The notes beneath the pieces are model-generated. The model did no database searches. It worked only from the letters and a program-made list of their open reading frames with translations, and was not told where the DNA came from. The position numbers were made by a program, and so were the translations under genes. A DNA stretch of 64,000 nt from Polychytrium aggregatum. Taxonomy: Eukaryota; Chytridiomycota; Chytridiomycetes; Polychytriales. The stretch covers positions 186,001 to 250,000 of the forward strand of contig NW_026516225.1 of the NCBI RefSeq assembly GCF_025602895.1. The letters run 5' to 3'. Positions 1-10,900 of this stretch are shown here, piece after piece. The first letter of the stretch is position 1. Every line of letters begins with the position of its first letter.

Positions 1-1180
1 CTGGCAAGCCAAACCCTGGCTGTCGAAGCCACACACACACAAGACTGGCTCGATCCGTTGGTTTGCTGGCTGGATTCGCTGTTCTCTGTACTGCCACATG
101 CACTGCCACAGCCATCGAATATGGAATCGAACATGGAATCCAAGTGCGCATTCTACCATCCAAGGCCAGAAGCGCCTCTCCAATGACACCCCCATCTTTG
201 CCATGTGCATGGTCATCCTCTCGGCACACCAGAGCCAATGCCAGTCCCTGTTCCTTCCCTGGACGTTTCACATCTCGGTACATCCACACTGATGCAACTC
301 TCGCGTGATCTCGATTCTATGGGATTCTCAGCGAGAGCGAGCACACACCGGTAACCACCCAGATCTATGTGATGGACTGCTCGATCAGGGATCGCAAAGC
401 GGCCAAAGAAGAATGCACTCTCGTCTTCCTGGCCATGTGGCCTCCTCAGCCATGTCGAATACGACAGAGGTGCGAGGGAGATGAGATTCGTGAGAACCGA
501 TACAGAGGGAGATACACTTGTGGAATCCTTGTCCACAGAGCATGTAAAGTGGACACAGTGCCTTGCAGAGTGGAAGAGATGCACAGAAGCCATGAGAACA
601 GGTCATTTGGAAGGGCACGTCGGCACCTTCCCCGCCAAGTCTTGCCGGGCATCCGCGATGGTGATGGTTGCCAGTCAAGTTGATGGAGCGACTCGATGGA
701 CAAATTAATTCCATTCTGGCTCGATTGATTCGCTCTGAGTCGGCACGCTCTCACCTCAAGTTGGGCGCGGTGCTTGGTCGCCTGTTGCGGTGCCCTCTCT
801 GCTGCTGATCCTTGTACTCGACTCGAGTGTGTTCCTGTTCTGATACTGAATGCGCCCTATCCATCGCTCATCATGACCAAACGGGGTATCCAAGATCATT
901 GGACGATTCGATTTTACTCGGTTCACTCAATGCCAAGAAACCGCGCGTTGTACGAGGCTGTTCCAAGAGCCCAAGTCATGTCGCCACAGGGGCTGCTCGC
1001 CAATGGAGATCAGCCATATGTGTTCATGACGAGCCCTCATATCCAAACAAGTGCCAACCAATGCAGGAGCCCAATCCCATGGCCTTCCGCCGAGAACTGT
1101 ATATCACATTCACTGTGATCAATCATTTCCTTCATTGTTAGAATCTAGATATTTTAACACAGTTTGACTGCCCACCACAA
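1..1180. other. Gene-free left end of window
   Basis: Only short overlapping reading frames on both strands are present, and none resembles a known protein. A short CA run lies near position 35. I see no RNA gene before the tRNA at 1181. The stretch may be the flank of a gene outside the window. Confidence 0.5.
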
Positions 1181-1252
1181 GGGGCCTTGGCGCAACGGTA
1201 GCGCGTCTGACTCCAGATCAGAAGGTTGTCGGTTCAAATCCGGCAGGCCTCA
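1181..1252 (+). tRNA. tRNA-Trp (anticodon CCA), intronless
   Basis: A 72-nt cloverleaf can be folded. The 7-bp acceptor stem GGGGCCT/AGGCCTC has one G-U pair and is followed by discriminator A. The D arm contains GGCGCAACGGTAGCGC. The anticodon stem-loop CTGACTCCAGATCAG presents CCA. The T arm has GGTTCAAATCC. The anticodon loop and D arm agree with eukaryotic tryptophan tRNAs. CCA is not encoded, as expected for a nuclear gene. Confidence 0.95.
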
Positions 1253-1542
1253 TATTTTGCACCATGCCCATATTTTTGTGTCGGCTGGCCATCGATCCGG
1301 CTCGATCCGCATCAACCCGGCTCGACTCTCGATTTCAAACTCTCCCCAGATCGTGTGATCGTGCTGGTTCGCCGCTCTGTCGACGATCCATCCCGCACTC
1401 GCTCTGAACGGCTGATCGAGCCCCGACTGGATCTTCGTCTGGTATGTCCCCACAGCTCCCTGAACTGATCGGCATCATAGATTCGGCTGCTGATATCGGT
1501 ATGCATCCCCCGTCGCGCGGACTCTGATTCTGCCTTCCTCCG

Positions 1543-1592
1543 CCAGCATCCGCCAGCATCCGCCAGCATCCACCAGCATCCACCAGCATCTG
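1543..1592 (+). repeat. Decamer tandem repeat upstream of ISD11
   Basis: About five copies of a 10-bp unit (CCGCCAGCAT, changing to CCACCAGCAT in the last copies). They end roughly 15 bp before the ISD11 start codon, so they lie in its 5' leader or core promoter. Confidence 0.85.
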
Positions 1593-1606
1593 CATCTCGT
1601 CTATCC

Positions 1607-1894
1607 ATGTCGTCCGCAGCTCCTTCCCGAACCGCTGTCCTCTCGCTCTATCGGTCCTTCATCCGCACCGCGAAACAGTTCAAATCCTACAACTACTCGC
1701 AGTATGTCCAACGACGGGCCCGTGATACCTTCCGGGAGCACATGAACGAAACCGACGCCATCCGCATTGCGGCTCTCTACCAGCGCGGCATCTCCGATCT
1801 CGAGATCGCAAAGCGCCAGGCCTGGGTCAACTCGCACTTTGGATCAGGAAACCTGGTGGTCGAAAGCCAGCACCACCGTGTCCACCATGCCTGA
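1607..1894 (+). CDS. ISD11: ISD11/LYRM4, LYR-motif Fe-S biogenesis protein
   Basis: A single-exon protein of 95 residues, close to the yeast Isd11 length. In this family the protein binds the cysteine desulfurase Nfs1 and acyl carrier protein in the mitochondrial matrix and is needed for Fe-S cluster assembly. The tripeptide LYR is at residues 14-16, followed by a conserved F and basic residues (SFIRTAKQF). The block NYSQYVQRRARDTFREH and the C-terminal IAKRQAWVNS also fit ISD11 rather than other LYR proteins. The ATG at 1607 is the first in frame and gives the usual short N-terminus. The tandem decamer immediately upstream is unusual. The gene stands alone between the tRNA and the convergent TTC25 gene. 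Confidence 0.9.
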   Translation: MSSAAPSRTAVLSLYRSFIRTAKQFKSYNYSQYVQRRARDTFREHMNETDAIRIAALYQRGISDLEIAKRQAWVNSHFGSGNLVVESQHHRVHHA

Positions 1895-2506
1895 GTGACT
1901 CAGACCATCTGGCGCTGTTGGCCCAACACTTTTGCCAAAACTTGGTCTGCGGGCTCTGTCAAGCACAGGCGGAGCAGTGCTTCTGGTAGTCTCGGATGAG
2001 ACTAGACCCCAAAAATTTCATCTGGCGGTCCTGTGTTGGACCCAGTTTCATCACTCCACCTTCGCCGAGCCGCTCGCATGGACTCGCCCTTCATTCTTCC
2101 GTCTTTTCTCTGCCTCAGTTGCTCTGGCCCATTCTCTGGATCTGCACACTCTGCGCTCATGTGCCTTTCAGAGCCAGCACTCGTATCTGGCAATAATTTT
2201 TCGCAGAGAATCCATCTTTTGTCCTCGCTTTTCTGCAGGTTCTTTCGACATCCCGCCACGACAACTTTCTCTGTTTGCAGTCGATCCAATAAATGGGACA
2301 CCCTGGTTTTTTGGCCACGGACTTGATATTTGGTTTCCCAATACCATCGCGTGCTGACCATGGCCATTCTCCATCGAGGCCGCACGGGTGGAAATCCATT
2401 GGAAGTTTGGCCATGAACCATGATTGCCTCCTTACCCTGCCTCGGCGAGAGTATCTATGATTGTGCCTCGGGATTCCAAGCAGCGGGCTCATGCCACTTT
2501 GCCGTT
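1895..2506. other. Intergenic spacer between ISD11 and TTC25 (convergent)
   Basis: No coding sequence is recognised. It holds the 3' flanks of both genes and one solo copy of the end repeat also found upstream of the Fanzor remnant (2285-2370). Confidence 0.6.
2285..2370 (+). repeat. Solo copy of Fanzor-element end repeat
   Basis: An 86-bp stretch from TCCAATAAA to CCATTCT aligns with 20679-20767. A perfect 19-bp core, CCCAATACCATCGCGTGCT, lies at 2337-2355 here and at 20734-20752 there, and the remainder is clearly similar with small indels. Both copies have the same orientation. At the other site the repeat stops just before the first ATG of the Fanzor-like remnant; here no coding sequence follows. 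I infer a solitary transposon end. Confidence 0.65.
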
Positions 2507-5500
2507 CTACACAACGGCGACCTTGGATATTCGTCCAATCGTCGAGGCTCGTCCAGCTTGCTCTACCTGCGGGCGGAGCCCGCCTTTGTCCATCAAAGGG
2601 ACCGGAACGAGCCCAGGCTTCTCCTGAGATGTCGACGGCTTGCGCTCCCCCCGTGCATCCTCGCCGGGTGTGTTGGGTCGCAGGCTCCCATAGATCGAGC
2701 CCCGGCCCCCAGATCCTTCCTTGGCCTTGCGCGCCCTGACATCCTCAAGGGCCTTGGATATGCTTTGATGGACAGCCATGTCTGAAAGATCCTTGGCATG
2801 CTGCTGTGCAGTTGTGTATGCCTGGATCGCCTGCTGGAGCTGGGCGATACGGGCTACAAGGACAAGACACATGTCATGAGGAATGTTATCTGGACAAGCA
2901 TAGCCACTGCTGCTGCATCGACCTGTTTGCCTCGCCTCGCAAATTCGGCGCCGCTACATGACTATCGTCGCAGTGGTCCGCACGGCGAGCGCATAGGCAC
3001 GGCAATAGCTCCACTTACAGTAGCCCTGGCCAACAAGCACCCGGGCGTTCAGTGCCCATCGTTTGTCTTTCAGTGCATCGGCCACCGCTGCGCTCTTCTC
3101 GCCGTACTCTGCCGCCACCATAGGGAAGCCCAGCTCGAGGTTGCATCGGCCAATATCATGCAGGAGCCAGGCGCGGTCGATCGACGGATCGGATGTGTAG
3201 TTCAGCTTTTCTTCAAAGGCCCGGATGGCCTCTGGGTACTTGCAAAGACGCACGAATACCCGACCGATATTGCCAAGGGCGCGCGACTTGGCTTCCTTCA
3301 GATTCAGATCCCTTCCGACCATGAAATCTGGGGAGAGCAGGGAGCAGTCGAGGCAGTCGAAGCAGTCAGCACGAGCACACACTTCGTTTGCTATCCCGAA
3401 TCAGTCCATTTGCTGACCCTTTCACTCCGAGCGACTCTGGTCGTGCCTCCGCATGCGTGCCGCATCACCGTCATTACATTCATATGCCGCAGGCACGAAT
3501 CTGTCCAGCCAATAGATATGCCCCAGCGTCCTCAAAAAAAAATAAATAAACACAGCGCACCTTTCTTATGATAGTGGACGGCTTGTGACATCACGCCCAT
3601 CTCAAAATAGATCGTTCCCATGATGCTGTAGATTTCACCGGTGACTTTGTCTCGGTTGACGAGATAGCTGAGATTGTTGGTGTGTGCGAGGAAGCTCTTG
3701 GCCATCCGTAGAGCGCCATCATAGTCGCCAATTTCCATGGCTGTTGTGAGAGAGAATAGGTGAATCGCAGGCAGGGCGCCGTTACAGACAAGATCAGGAG
3801 ACTGCATCTGGCTTGCTGAATATCCAGCAGCAACTTGTAGCCCAGACAATGTAGATCCACGACGACATGGCAAGCTCGTCACGCAGCAAACCCAAGTCGC
3901 CAGGTCGGGTTGGATCGTCAAATCCTGCGGATTGCTCACCTCGGTTGATCTTGTAAAACGCGGAACTGACAACCTTTTGGGCCTGTAGTGCAGGCAGACG
4001 CGGGCTAGTGATTTCAGAGTTCAGCCAAGATATCCAATAACTAGGTCAGTCCGGAAGCCATTATCGATGCCATACAAGCACGGCGCAGTGTCCTTATGCC
4101 GGGCTACTTTATAGCGATATTGGACCGACTGGCTTTCAGCGAGCACCGATCAGTCGCATATAAACATGCCCACATATGCGTGAGCATGAGGGAGGGGGAA
4201 GCGATCCGTGCCTCTGGCAGTGCAAAACATACCCGTTGGGCACTGCACCTCGCTCCTTGTGTGCATGGGGTGTCCATGGTTTGGTATTGTCGGGCAGTGG
4301 GTTCTTTGCCAAGTCGATCTGGTTCGGCGGCGGCTGCCATCCTCCTCCGGCCTTTGGATTCCTCTCGCGCTCTAGCTCGACTTCTTCTCTCTGCTTGCGC
4401 ACGACGGCCTTTTCGTGCAGCATCTTCCTGTTCCTGGCCGAAATAACCTTTCCCTGAAGATCCGATCGCTCGTTCTTACGGGCGTATATGGGCTTTTGCT
4501 GTCGCCAGAACTCTGTCCGACTCTCGAGATAATCGAGCGCATCGGATGCAATCTTGATGATTTCTTCGTTGGGGTTGTTGACAAAGTCTGGACGACGCCG
4601 CACAGGTCGTCGAGAGGAGATGCAAGGGAGAGGCAAGGCTACATATCAGTCCGGATGCTGAGCGACATGACTGCACCGAGTGAGTCGCTAATGCGAACGA
4701 ATGTCAATAGGTTGATGGGATAGCATGTCAGTGCGGGAGTGCGCCAGCGAGAGAAGGTGCGCGTGAGGTCGTATGCCGAGTGTTGTGGCGTGACTTGATG
4801 TGGGTTTAGATGCTATCATGAGGAAGTAAATGCTCTAGGAGAGGGGGCTCTGTCGAACCAAACCTGCTTGCAAAGCCTACGCAGCCGGGATGCTCGTCCT
4901 TGCGCAAAGATAGGCCTTACCGTCGTCGTTGACCAAGCCCTCGAGATACACTTTGTCGGCGTAGAGTCTTCCAAGAAGCTGCTTCTCGGTCTCTTCCAGG
5001 ACGTTGCTGCTTCCCTCCTTGACGCACTTTGCACCATCTCGACCAGCGGATGATGTGCTGGGTCCGGCCGGTTTGCCTGGCTTGACGGTTGCTTGCACAG
5101 AGTCAGCTATCGCTGTATGTCGTCCAGTTGCCGGGGGCTGGAACTGATAATCCTTGGGATCTATGTTTGGAGCGATGTGTCATTGCTCTTGTCGATGCAC
5201 CCAGCCAGCAGCCGCGCTACCTCTCTGTCCCTCACAAACGACGATCGTCATCACAATGTACTGCGGTAAACATTATATCGCCACCGGAAGGATATCCGGC
5301 GTGCTCCAGAGGCAAAGCCTACGCACTTCCGATTGAATTGTCGATCGCCTCCCGGGCCTTTTGGATGCCCAGGCGGAATTCATCGAGCTCGGGTCGCATC
5401 TTGTTGCCGCGGTGATAGTACACGAGCGACATTTCGAAATCACCCTGGGCATAGAGCGCCTCCGCTTTTTGATAGACGCCCTGTTGGTTCCCGTGAGCGA

Positions 5501-6381
5501 CGACAGAGTGCAAGGACCAGCATGCAGCGACAGCGTGCACGAACAGTACAGTATTTCAGTCAGCGGCTCCGATATCACATGTATCTGCCAGTCCAGTAGG
5601 AACGCAGTTCGACGGTGCAGCCCGGTGGGTACCGGGAAGAGAACCAACTGCAGCACGTCCTCCTCCACATCGTCATCAGATATCGAGTCACGGAAAGCTC
5701 TGACGCGGTGGATGCGGCAGGATTTGCATCGATGCTGACCCGGAATCAGGACCGATATGCGCGACAACCACGCCAGAGACTGAATCTCAACGTCGAATCG
5801 GGCTCGGCACACGGTATCAGTGACCCTCGCCAAACCGGCCACCACGTCCCACAACCAGACCTTGAAAAACTCTGGGTCTTCTTTCAGCGCTTCGTCGGCG
5901 TCGGCCAGGGCCGCCCGTGAGTCGCCCAACAGCAGAAAGCATTTGGATCTCGCGACAAGCCCGTTCTTTTCCGTTGGCTTGAGGGTCAGTGCCTGCACGA
6001 CAGACAGACAGACAGACGGTGAGAATGGGATACATGGGCGTGGGAACACTGTGAACCACCGGCCGGCTTCGCCCACATTCGAGTCCAGTGCTATCGTGCC
6101 CTGACTGCGTGTTGGGAGCCAGGCCCCATCTCGCCTTGGCCCCACAACCACCCGGTCATTTTTCAGCGGCTGCTTTCGCCCAGCTCACGTCTCCGGGGTA
6201 TACAAACCTTGGTATATGCCTCAATGGCTTTGCGGTAGTCGCCTTGCTTGGCGAGGATATCACCCTCAGCAGCATGCGACTGGAACGATGAGAGGTTGCC
6301 CTCTTCGTCCGAGTCCTTGTCTTCTTGCCGCCCGGTCCCTGTGGCTTTCGGATCCTTGGTCGCTGGGGGCTTGGTCGCCAT
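2507..6381 (-). CDS. ODAD4: TTC25/ODAD4, outer dynein arm docking TPR protein
   Basis: A multi-exon minus-strand gene. In animals TTC25 helps dock outer dynein arms on axonemal doublets, so a zoospore flagellum role is inferred. Exon 1 (6208-6381) encodes AAEGDILAKQGDYRKAIEAY. Exon 2 (5861-5992) encodes NGLVARSKCFLLLGDSRAAL. The third exon begins at 5480 and encodes QKAEALYAQGDFEMSLVYYH, then RPELDEFRLGIQKAREAI. Later exons carry LLGRLYADKVYLEGLV (near 4950), DYLESRTEFWRQQKPIYAR (near 4500), KSRALGNIGRVFVRL and LLHDIGRCNLELG (3380-3100). All occur in the family order, and the spacing between TPR blocks is preserved. The last exon (2507 to about 2860) ends in a low-complexity tail. The splice sites I checked are GT-AG. 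Exons between about 4870 and 3400 are not fully resolved. Confidence 0.88.
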
Positions 6382-7044
6382 GGTGGTGATGCTGGCAGGG
6401 CAGAGTCAAGCCAGAGGACAGATGTTTCGGAATCTCGACTGTTGAATGCAACGGCGTGATGCGGTGAGCGGACGCTTGTACTGGAATGCTCTCCGAGTCG
6501 AAACGCCGAGTCGCTTTCGGTTCATACGATGGCCTCTCTCCGCTGGAAAGTCTCGTGCGGCAATCTCGCTGTTTTGCAGTTGCTGTTTTGGAATAAAGTT
6601 CCCGATGCTGGCGCAGAGGGCCGGTGGGAGACAGGTCGGCCCGGGGCGGCCGTCAATCCAACGCACCAAGAGAGCATTTGCCATGCGTTCCAATCACACA
6701 GCCAGACCAAGCCCGTGAGTCGAGTCATGGCAGACCGAGGCGACAGCGCTCGGTCTGGGCTGCTGGTTTCCAAAATGCTCGCTGTACGGCTAATCTGAGT
6801 GCTCTCAGCCCGATGGGTTGGTGTGCCGCCTGGACCAATGCGATGTCTTTCGCTAACGAGTCCGGCTTGGACATCCAAGTTGTAGGACGATGCACGACCA
6901 TTGCCGCCCTCCCGGTCGTCTAGATCATGTGGGCAGAGCATGTTGTATTGGCAGATGTGCACTGATGGCAGGAGATCGATGATACGCTGGTTTATCACAC
7001 GGATGAGCCTGGGGCTCGCCAGAAATCGGCCTGAGGCTGGCTTC
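6382..7044. other. Spacer upstream of TTC25
   Basis: Between the TTC25 start and the stop codon of the next minus-strand gene. It should contain the TTC25 promoter. I see no RNA gene, repeat or convincing reading frame. Confidence 0.5.
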
Positions 7045-7812
7045 TCATCGCTTGATTCGCTTGGCTCGCGATCGAGCGTTCAGCGGAGGAGTGCTGGCAA
7101 CGACATCGTCGTCGTCGTCGCTGTCCTCGACTGCCTGGGTGTTTCCTCGGAGGCTGCGCTTCTGGGAGGAGTGGTGGATTCCTGGGGTTGTCGCCAGACG
7201 GAGGCCGCTCTGGGTTGCCGGAGGCGACTGAGGGATGTGGATGGGCTCGTCGCCACTATCGGTATCGGCCGGCTGGCCGTGCCGCTGTGCCCGTCGCGGG
7301 GATTCTACCGATGAAACTTGGGCCTCGGCCGTGTGTGCCGACGCCCGAGAACGAGCCGGGGTTGGGCGAGGCCGGCGCGCTGGCTTTTGCGACCCGGCAA
7401 GAGGTCCCTCGTCGCCGCTGTTCAACGAGGCCTCGTCGGATTCGGGATCGGGCTCCGGTTGAGATTCTTCGTCCGAGTCCTCGGCGTACACTCGCCGAGG
7501 TACTGCGCGGCCTGATCTGCGCGAGGGCGTTGCGGCAGGCGAGGCGACGCTGGCTCGCTTCTTTCGCGCCGAGCCAGATCCCGTGGGAGACCGCACCTTG
7601 GAAAGCGACTTTCTTGGCGTGGCCGATGTCCGTGACTTCTTTGTGGGCGTTTTGGGAACATCAGCGGGCTCGGGCGATCGGTCGCGCTGGGTCTTGGGCT
7701 TGCGGCCGCGACGACGGTTGATGGCCTCGCCTTTCTGCAGCGCCTTGACAAAGTCCCAAAAGCCCTGCCACTCGGGCTCGTCTTCAACAGGCTTGATATT
7801 GTGGCTGGCCAT
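7045..7812 (-). CDS. Unnamed basic, Ser/Pro-rich nuclear-type protein
   Basis: An intact single reading frame of 255 residues starting with ATG. I do not recognise the family. The N-terminus has a short ordered block (PEWQGFWDFVKALQKGEAIN) followed at once by a basic RRRGRKPK stretch. The rest is low complexity: repeated SP/TP dipeptides, Lys/Arg clusters suited to nuclear import (KKSRTSATPRKS, RSRAKRIKR at the C-terminus) and acidic patches (EDSDEES, EDSDDDDD). This composition is common in chromatin-associated or CDK-substrate proteins, but that is inference. It lies 160 bp downstream of the SCC3 stop codon on the same strand. Because it is a long frame in GC-rich DNA, its reality rests on the ATG, the ordered N-terminus and the biased but coherent composition. 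Confidence 0.6.
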   Translation of the reverse strand: MASHNIKPVEDEPEWQGFWDFVKALQKGEAINRRRGRKPKTQRDRSPEPADVPKTPTKKSRTSATPRKSLSKVRSPTGSGSARKKRASVASPAATPSRRSGRAVPRRVYAEDSDEESQPEPDPESDEASLNSGDEGPLAGSQKPARRPRPTPARSRASAHTAEAQVSSVESPRRAQRHGQPADTDSGDEPIHIPQSPPATQSGLRLATTPGIHHSSQKRSLRGNTQAVEDSDDDDDVVASTPPLNARSRAKRIKR

Positions 7813-7975
7813 GGCATCGAGGGTATGTTCAACGCTGAGTTTGGGGACAGGGCGAAAAGAGTCAGATCGGAGTGTCTGTTGTGCGGCACAGAATCAAAGC
7901 CGCTCTGCCAATGATCAGACATCTGCGACTAGCGCTACGCTAGTGCAGCGCTGTACCGCCGTGCTGTTCGCGGGC

Positions 7976-10900
7976 TTACATGTCATCAACCGAGGAGATT
8001 GGCGGCTCGTCTTGGGTTTCAACAACGAGGGGTGCAGAGGGGTCTTGGAGCAGCTGCTGCACGACCGCAGCCAGGACTCCCCACACTCTCCAGGCACCGC
8101 CAACGTCGTCGATTGCGGGGGGCACGGCTTGGTCCTCTTGGATGGAGCTCACGAGTGAATTGTCGGCCTCTTCGCGCCGGCGGATGCTGTCCAGGAGTCT
8201 CTGAACAACCCGGCCCGAGCCTGACTTGATCACCCGCAGGAGCGTGGCGGCGAGAGCGCTCTTCGTGGAGGGGTGCTTGGAGTGCATGAATATGTGCAAG
8301 AAGGCAGCTTTGACCTTGGTGCCGATTGCCTTTGCCGTCTGGAACGACGGGTCTGTCGAGCGCACCCGACCGCTGTAGTGCAAATCGAGGGCCTGGTCCA
8401 CAGCGAATGGCAAAGTCAGAAGATGTGGCTCCAAACGACACCGACGGCACCGACGACACCGACGGCACTGCCGGCACTGGAGGCACTAGAGGCACGAAGA
8501 AATCCTTACCCCATCAAGGCCGTCGACGATGGCGTCATGCAGGGCATCCAGAAGCCGATCAAACTCTGGTCGGAGGTGCGCTTCGTCTTGTTCAAGCATT
8601 TCCACCGCCTTGGACAAATAGGGGCCGATGAGGATGCTCAGGACCGATTCGCCCAAGCTGTTCCAGACAGGGCCCAATACGTCAACCAACGGCCCACCCA
8701 GGACCGCGGTACCGTCCTTGGAGCTAACCAAAGGACCAACGTGCATATACCGGACAAGAATCGAAGCATTCGCGGGCGAGAGGACACCAAGCTTGATCAA
8801 GTTCGAGAACGATCCTGTGGTCCGCAAAAGCATCTGGCGAGCAGATTCGCGGGCCTCAGAGTCGAGCCGGCGAGCAAGCCCGAGGACATCAGCCGGTCCA
8901 GAATCGGTCGAGCTACCGGATGGTTCCGGGAATGACGAAAAGTCGACGTATGCAGAAAGAATCCGGGAGATTTCGGGTTGGATATCGTCGGCAACGACAT
9001 GGCGCATATCGGGGTAAGCTTCGACAAGATTGGAGTTCAGGACGGAGTAAAAATGGAGCAGCACATCGACGGCACCGCGACGCAGCTTGAGGCCAAAGAC
9101 GGTTTGGTCGATGCCGAGAAGCAAGCTCTCGGCAGTGCTGACAAGGCGGCTCGTTTTCTTGTGGACAGTTTCGGCCAGCGCCTCGACTTCCTTCGCCGAC
9201 AGCTCGGCTTTCTCGGGCCCATCAGTATTCTCGGTTTCCGCAGCCGTTCCGGCAGTGTTGGGAGCCGGGGAAATGGTTGAGAAGAGCTTCTTGAGATCCC
9301 AAGTAGTTTGGACAGCGAGGATTCGCAGAGTCAGCTCGATGATATCCTCGATCACTTCATTAGCCGAGCCGAGCGAGTCGTCGGATATCTGGACAACGAC
9401 GCCGCCCTCGTTTTGATTGCGGATCAGCAGACCAACGCCGAGACAGAAATCGACCGCGCCAAATAGCCCCGAGTGCAAATACTTTTCGTCGGCTTCCGTA
9501 GTAGTCACGTCGTCACTTGCAACAATGTTGATGGACTCCAGATCGACCAGGGACATGAGCTGATCTAGCCGGACGAGCACATTGCGGAAGCCAAACAAAT
9601 CGGCTTCGTCCAGATCGCCGTGTGCCTTGAGCGTCTTGTGCAGAGACTTGGCCCTGGTCATCATTTGGTCATTGACAATATGCTCTACAAGCTCTTCAAC
9701 CTTGGTTTTCATGGTTTCTCGCAGGCCAGTCACAGCCGACGAGCTGGCGTCGTCGGCACCGTCCTCAGCCAACTTGCTCTTGGCTGTGCGTTTAGTGCCC
9801 GAGCTGGAGGAGTGCACCGTTCCAAAACGAAGGGTCTGGTCACCCGCGAGGAACATCAAGGCGCGACCGCACTCGAAAATAACGTGGGCGCTTGCGTGTT
9901 TCATGAGGATGCTCTGAATGTCATCGAAGAGAGCTTCGCATGTCTGTTGGACAGAGGTGGCCAGAGAAACTCTTCAGACGAGCACCGGAGCATGCAGAAA
10001 CGAAGGTTCTTCCTACTTACCGAAACCTGGCGGAGCTCAAAGTAAACGTTCAAGTCGATCGATCGAACCAGACAAAGCACCTCGGTGATGCGAATGCGGC
10101 CAAGAGCCGAGAAGTCTGTGGCGTATTTGCGCACCAGCTGAGGCACGGCCTTGACCATGTCGCGGCTGAGTTCCATGCGGCGGTCATCCCACAACCCAGT
10201 GTCTCGGTCGGTCAGAAGCAGCTCAACAGAAGCGCTCAGCATGCAAACCAACGCGGTTTCTTCTCTATCCGAGAGAGCATACGGATCATTTTCAGGATCA
10301 TCGTCGGTTGACAGGGTCAGGTCCTTGGACAGGTAGTTGGCCATAGCGTGCCAGTCCTGGCGAGAGAATGGAACATGTTCGTCTCCGTTTTAGCACCAGT
10401 GAGTCAGGTCTAGCTGCAAGTGCTATGCAACACGCTGTGTCGGAGCGATTTCGGTGGCTCCATAGCAAGTGATTCTATCGCGGCCAGCCACATATGAAAG
10501 TGCATCCGCAGCGAGGACAGCTGAGCCGCACCTGGAGAGCCTCCATGCTCGAGTAGAGCGACTCGACAGCGATCTTGATCCGGTGGTACGCCATCGAAGC
10601 ACCCTCGCCACGAATCTCCGTGAGCCAGCGAGTGAACTCTAGCTGCTCGCACCGGCGCGGGTCTGAGCCTGCGCTTGCTTCTCTGGGCAGGCTCGGTCCG
10701 CTGTCGGAAAGGCGCTGAGAATCGCTGCCTTCTTGGACGCCATCCAGGAGCTTGGCAAGGAACACCGCTACACACTTGAGTTCAATCCACTGGCGGTTGA
10801 GCTTGGCCCGCGATCGGCTGCCTTTGATGGAAGTCACCTTGGGCTCGATGTAGTCGTCCTTCAGGGTCTTGGCTGCCAGCTTGGCGATCTGGCTATTGAC

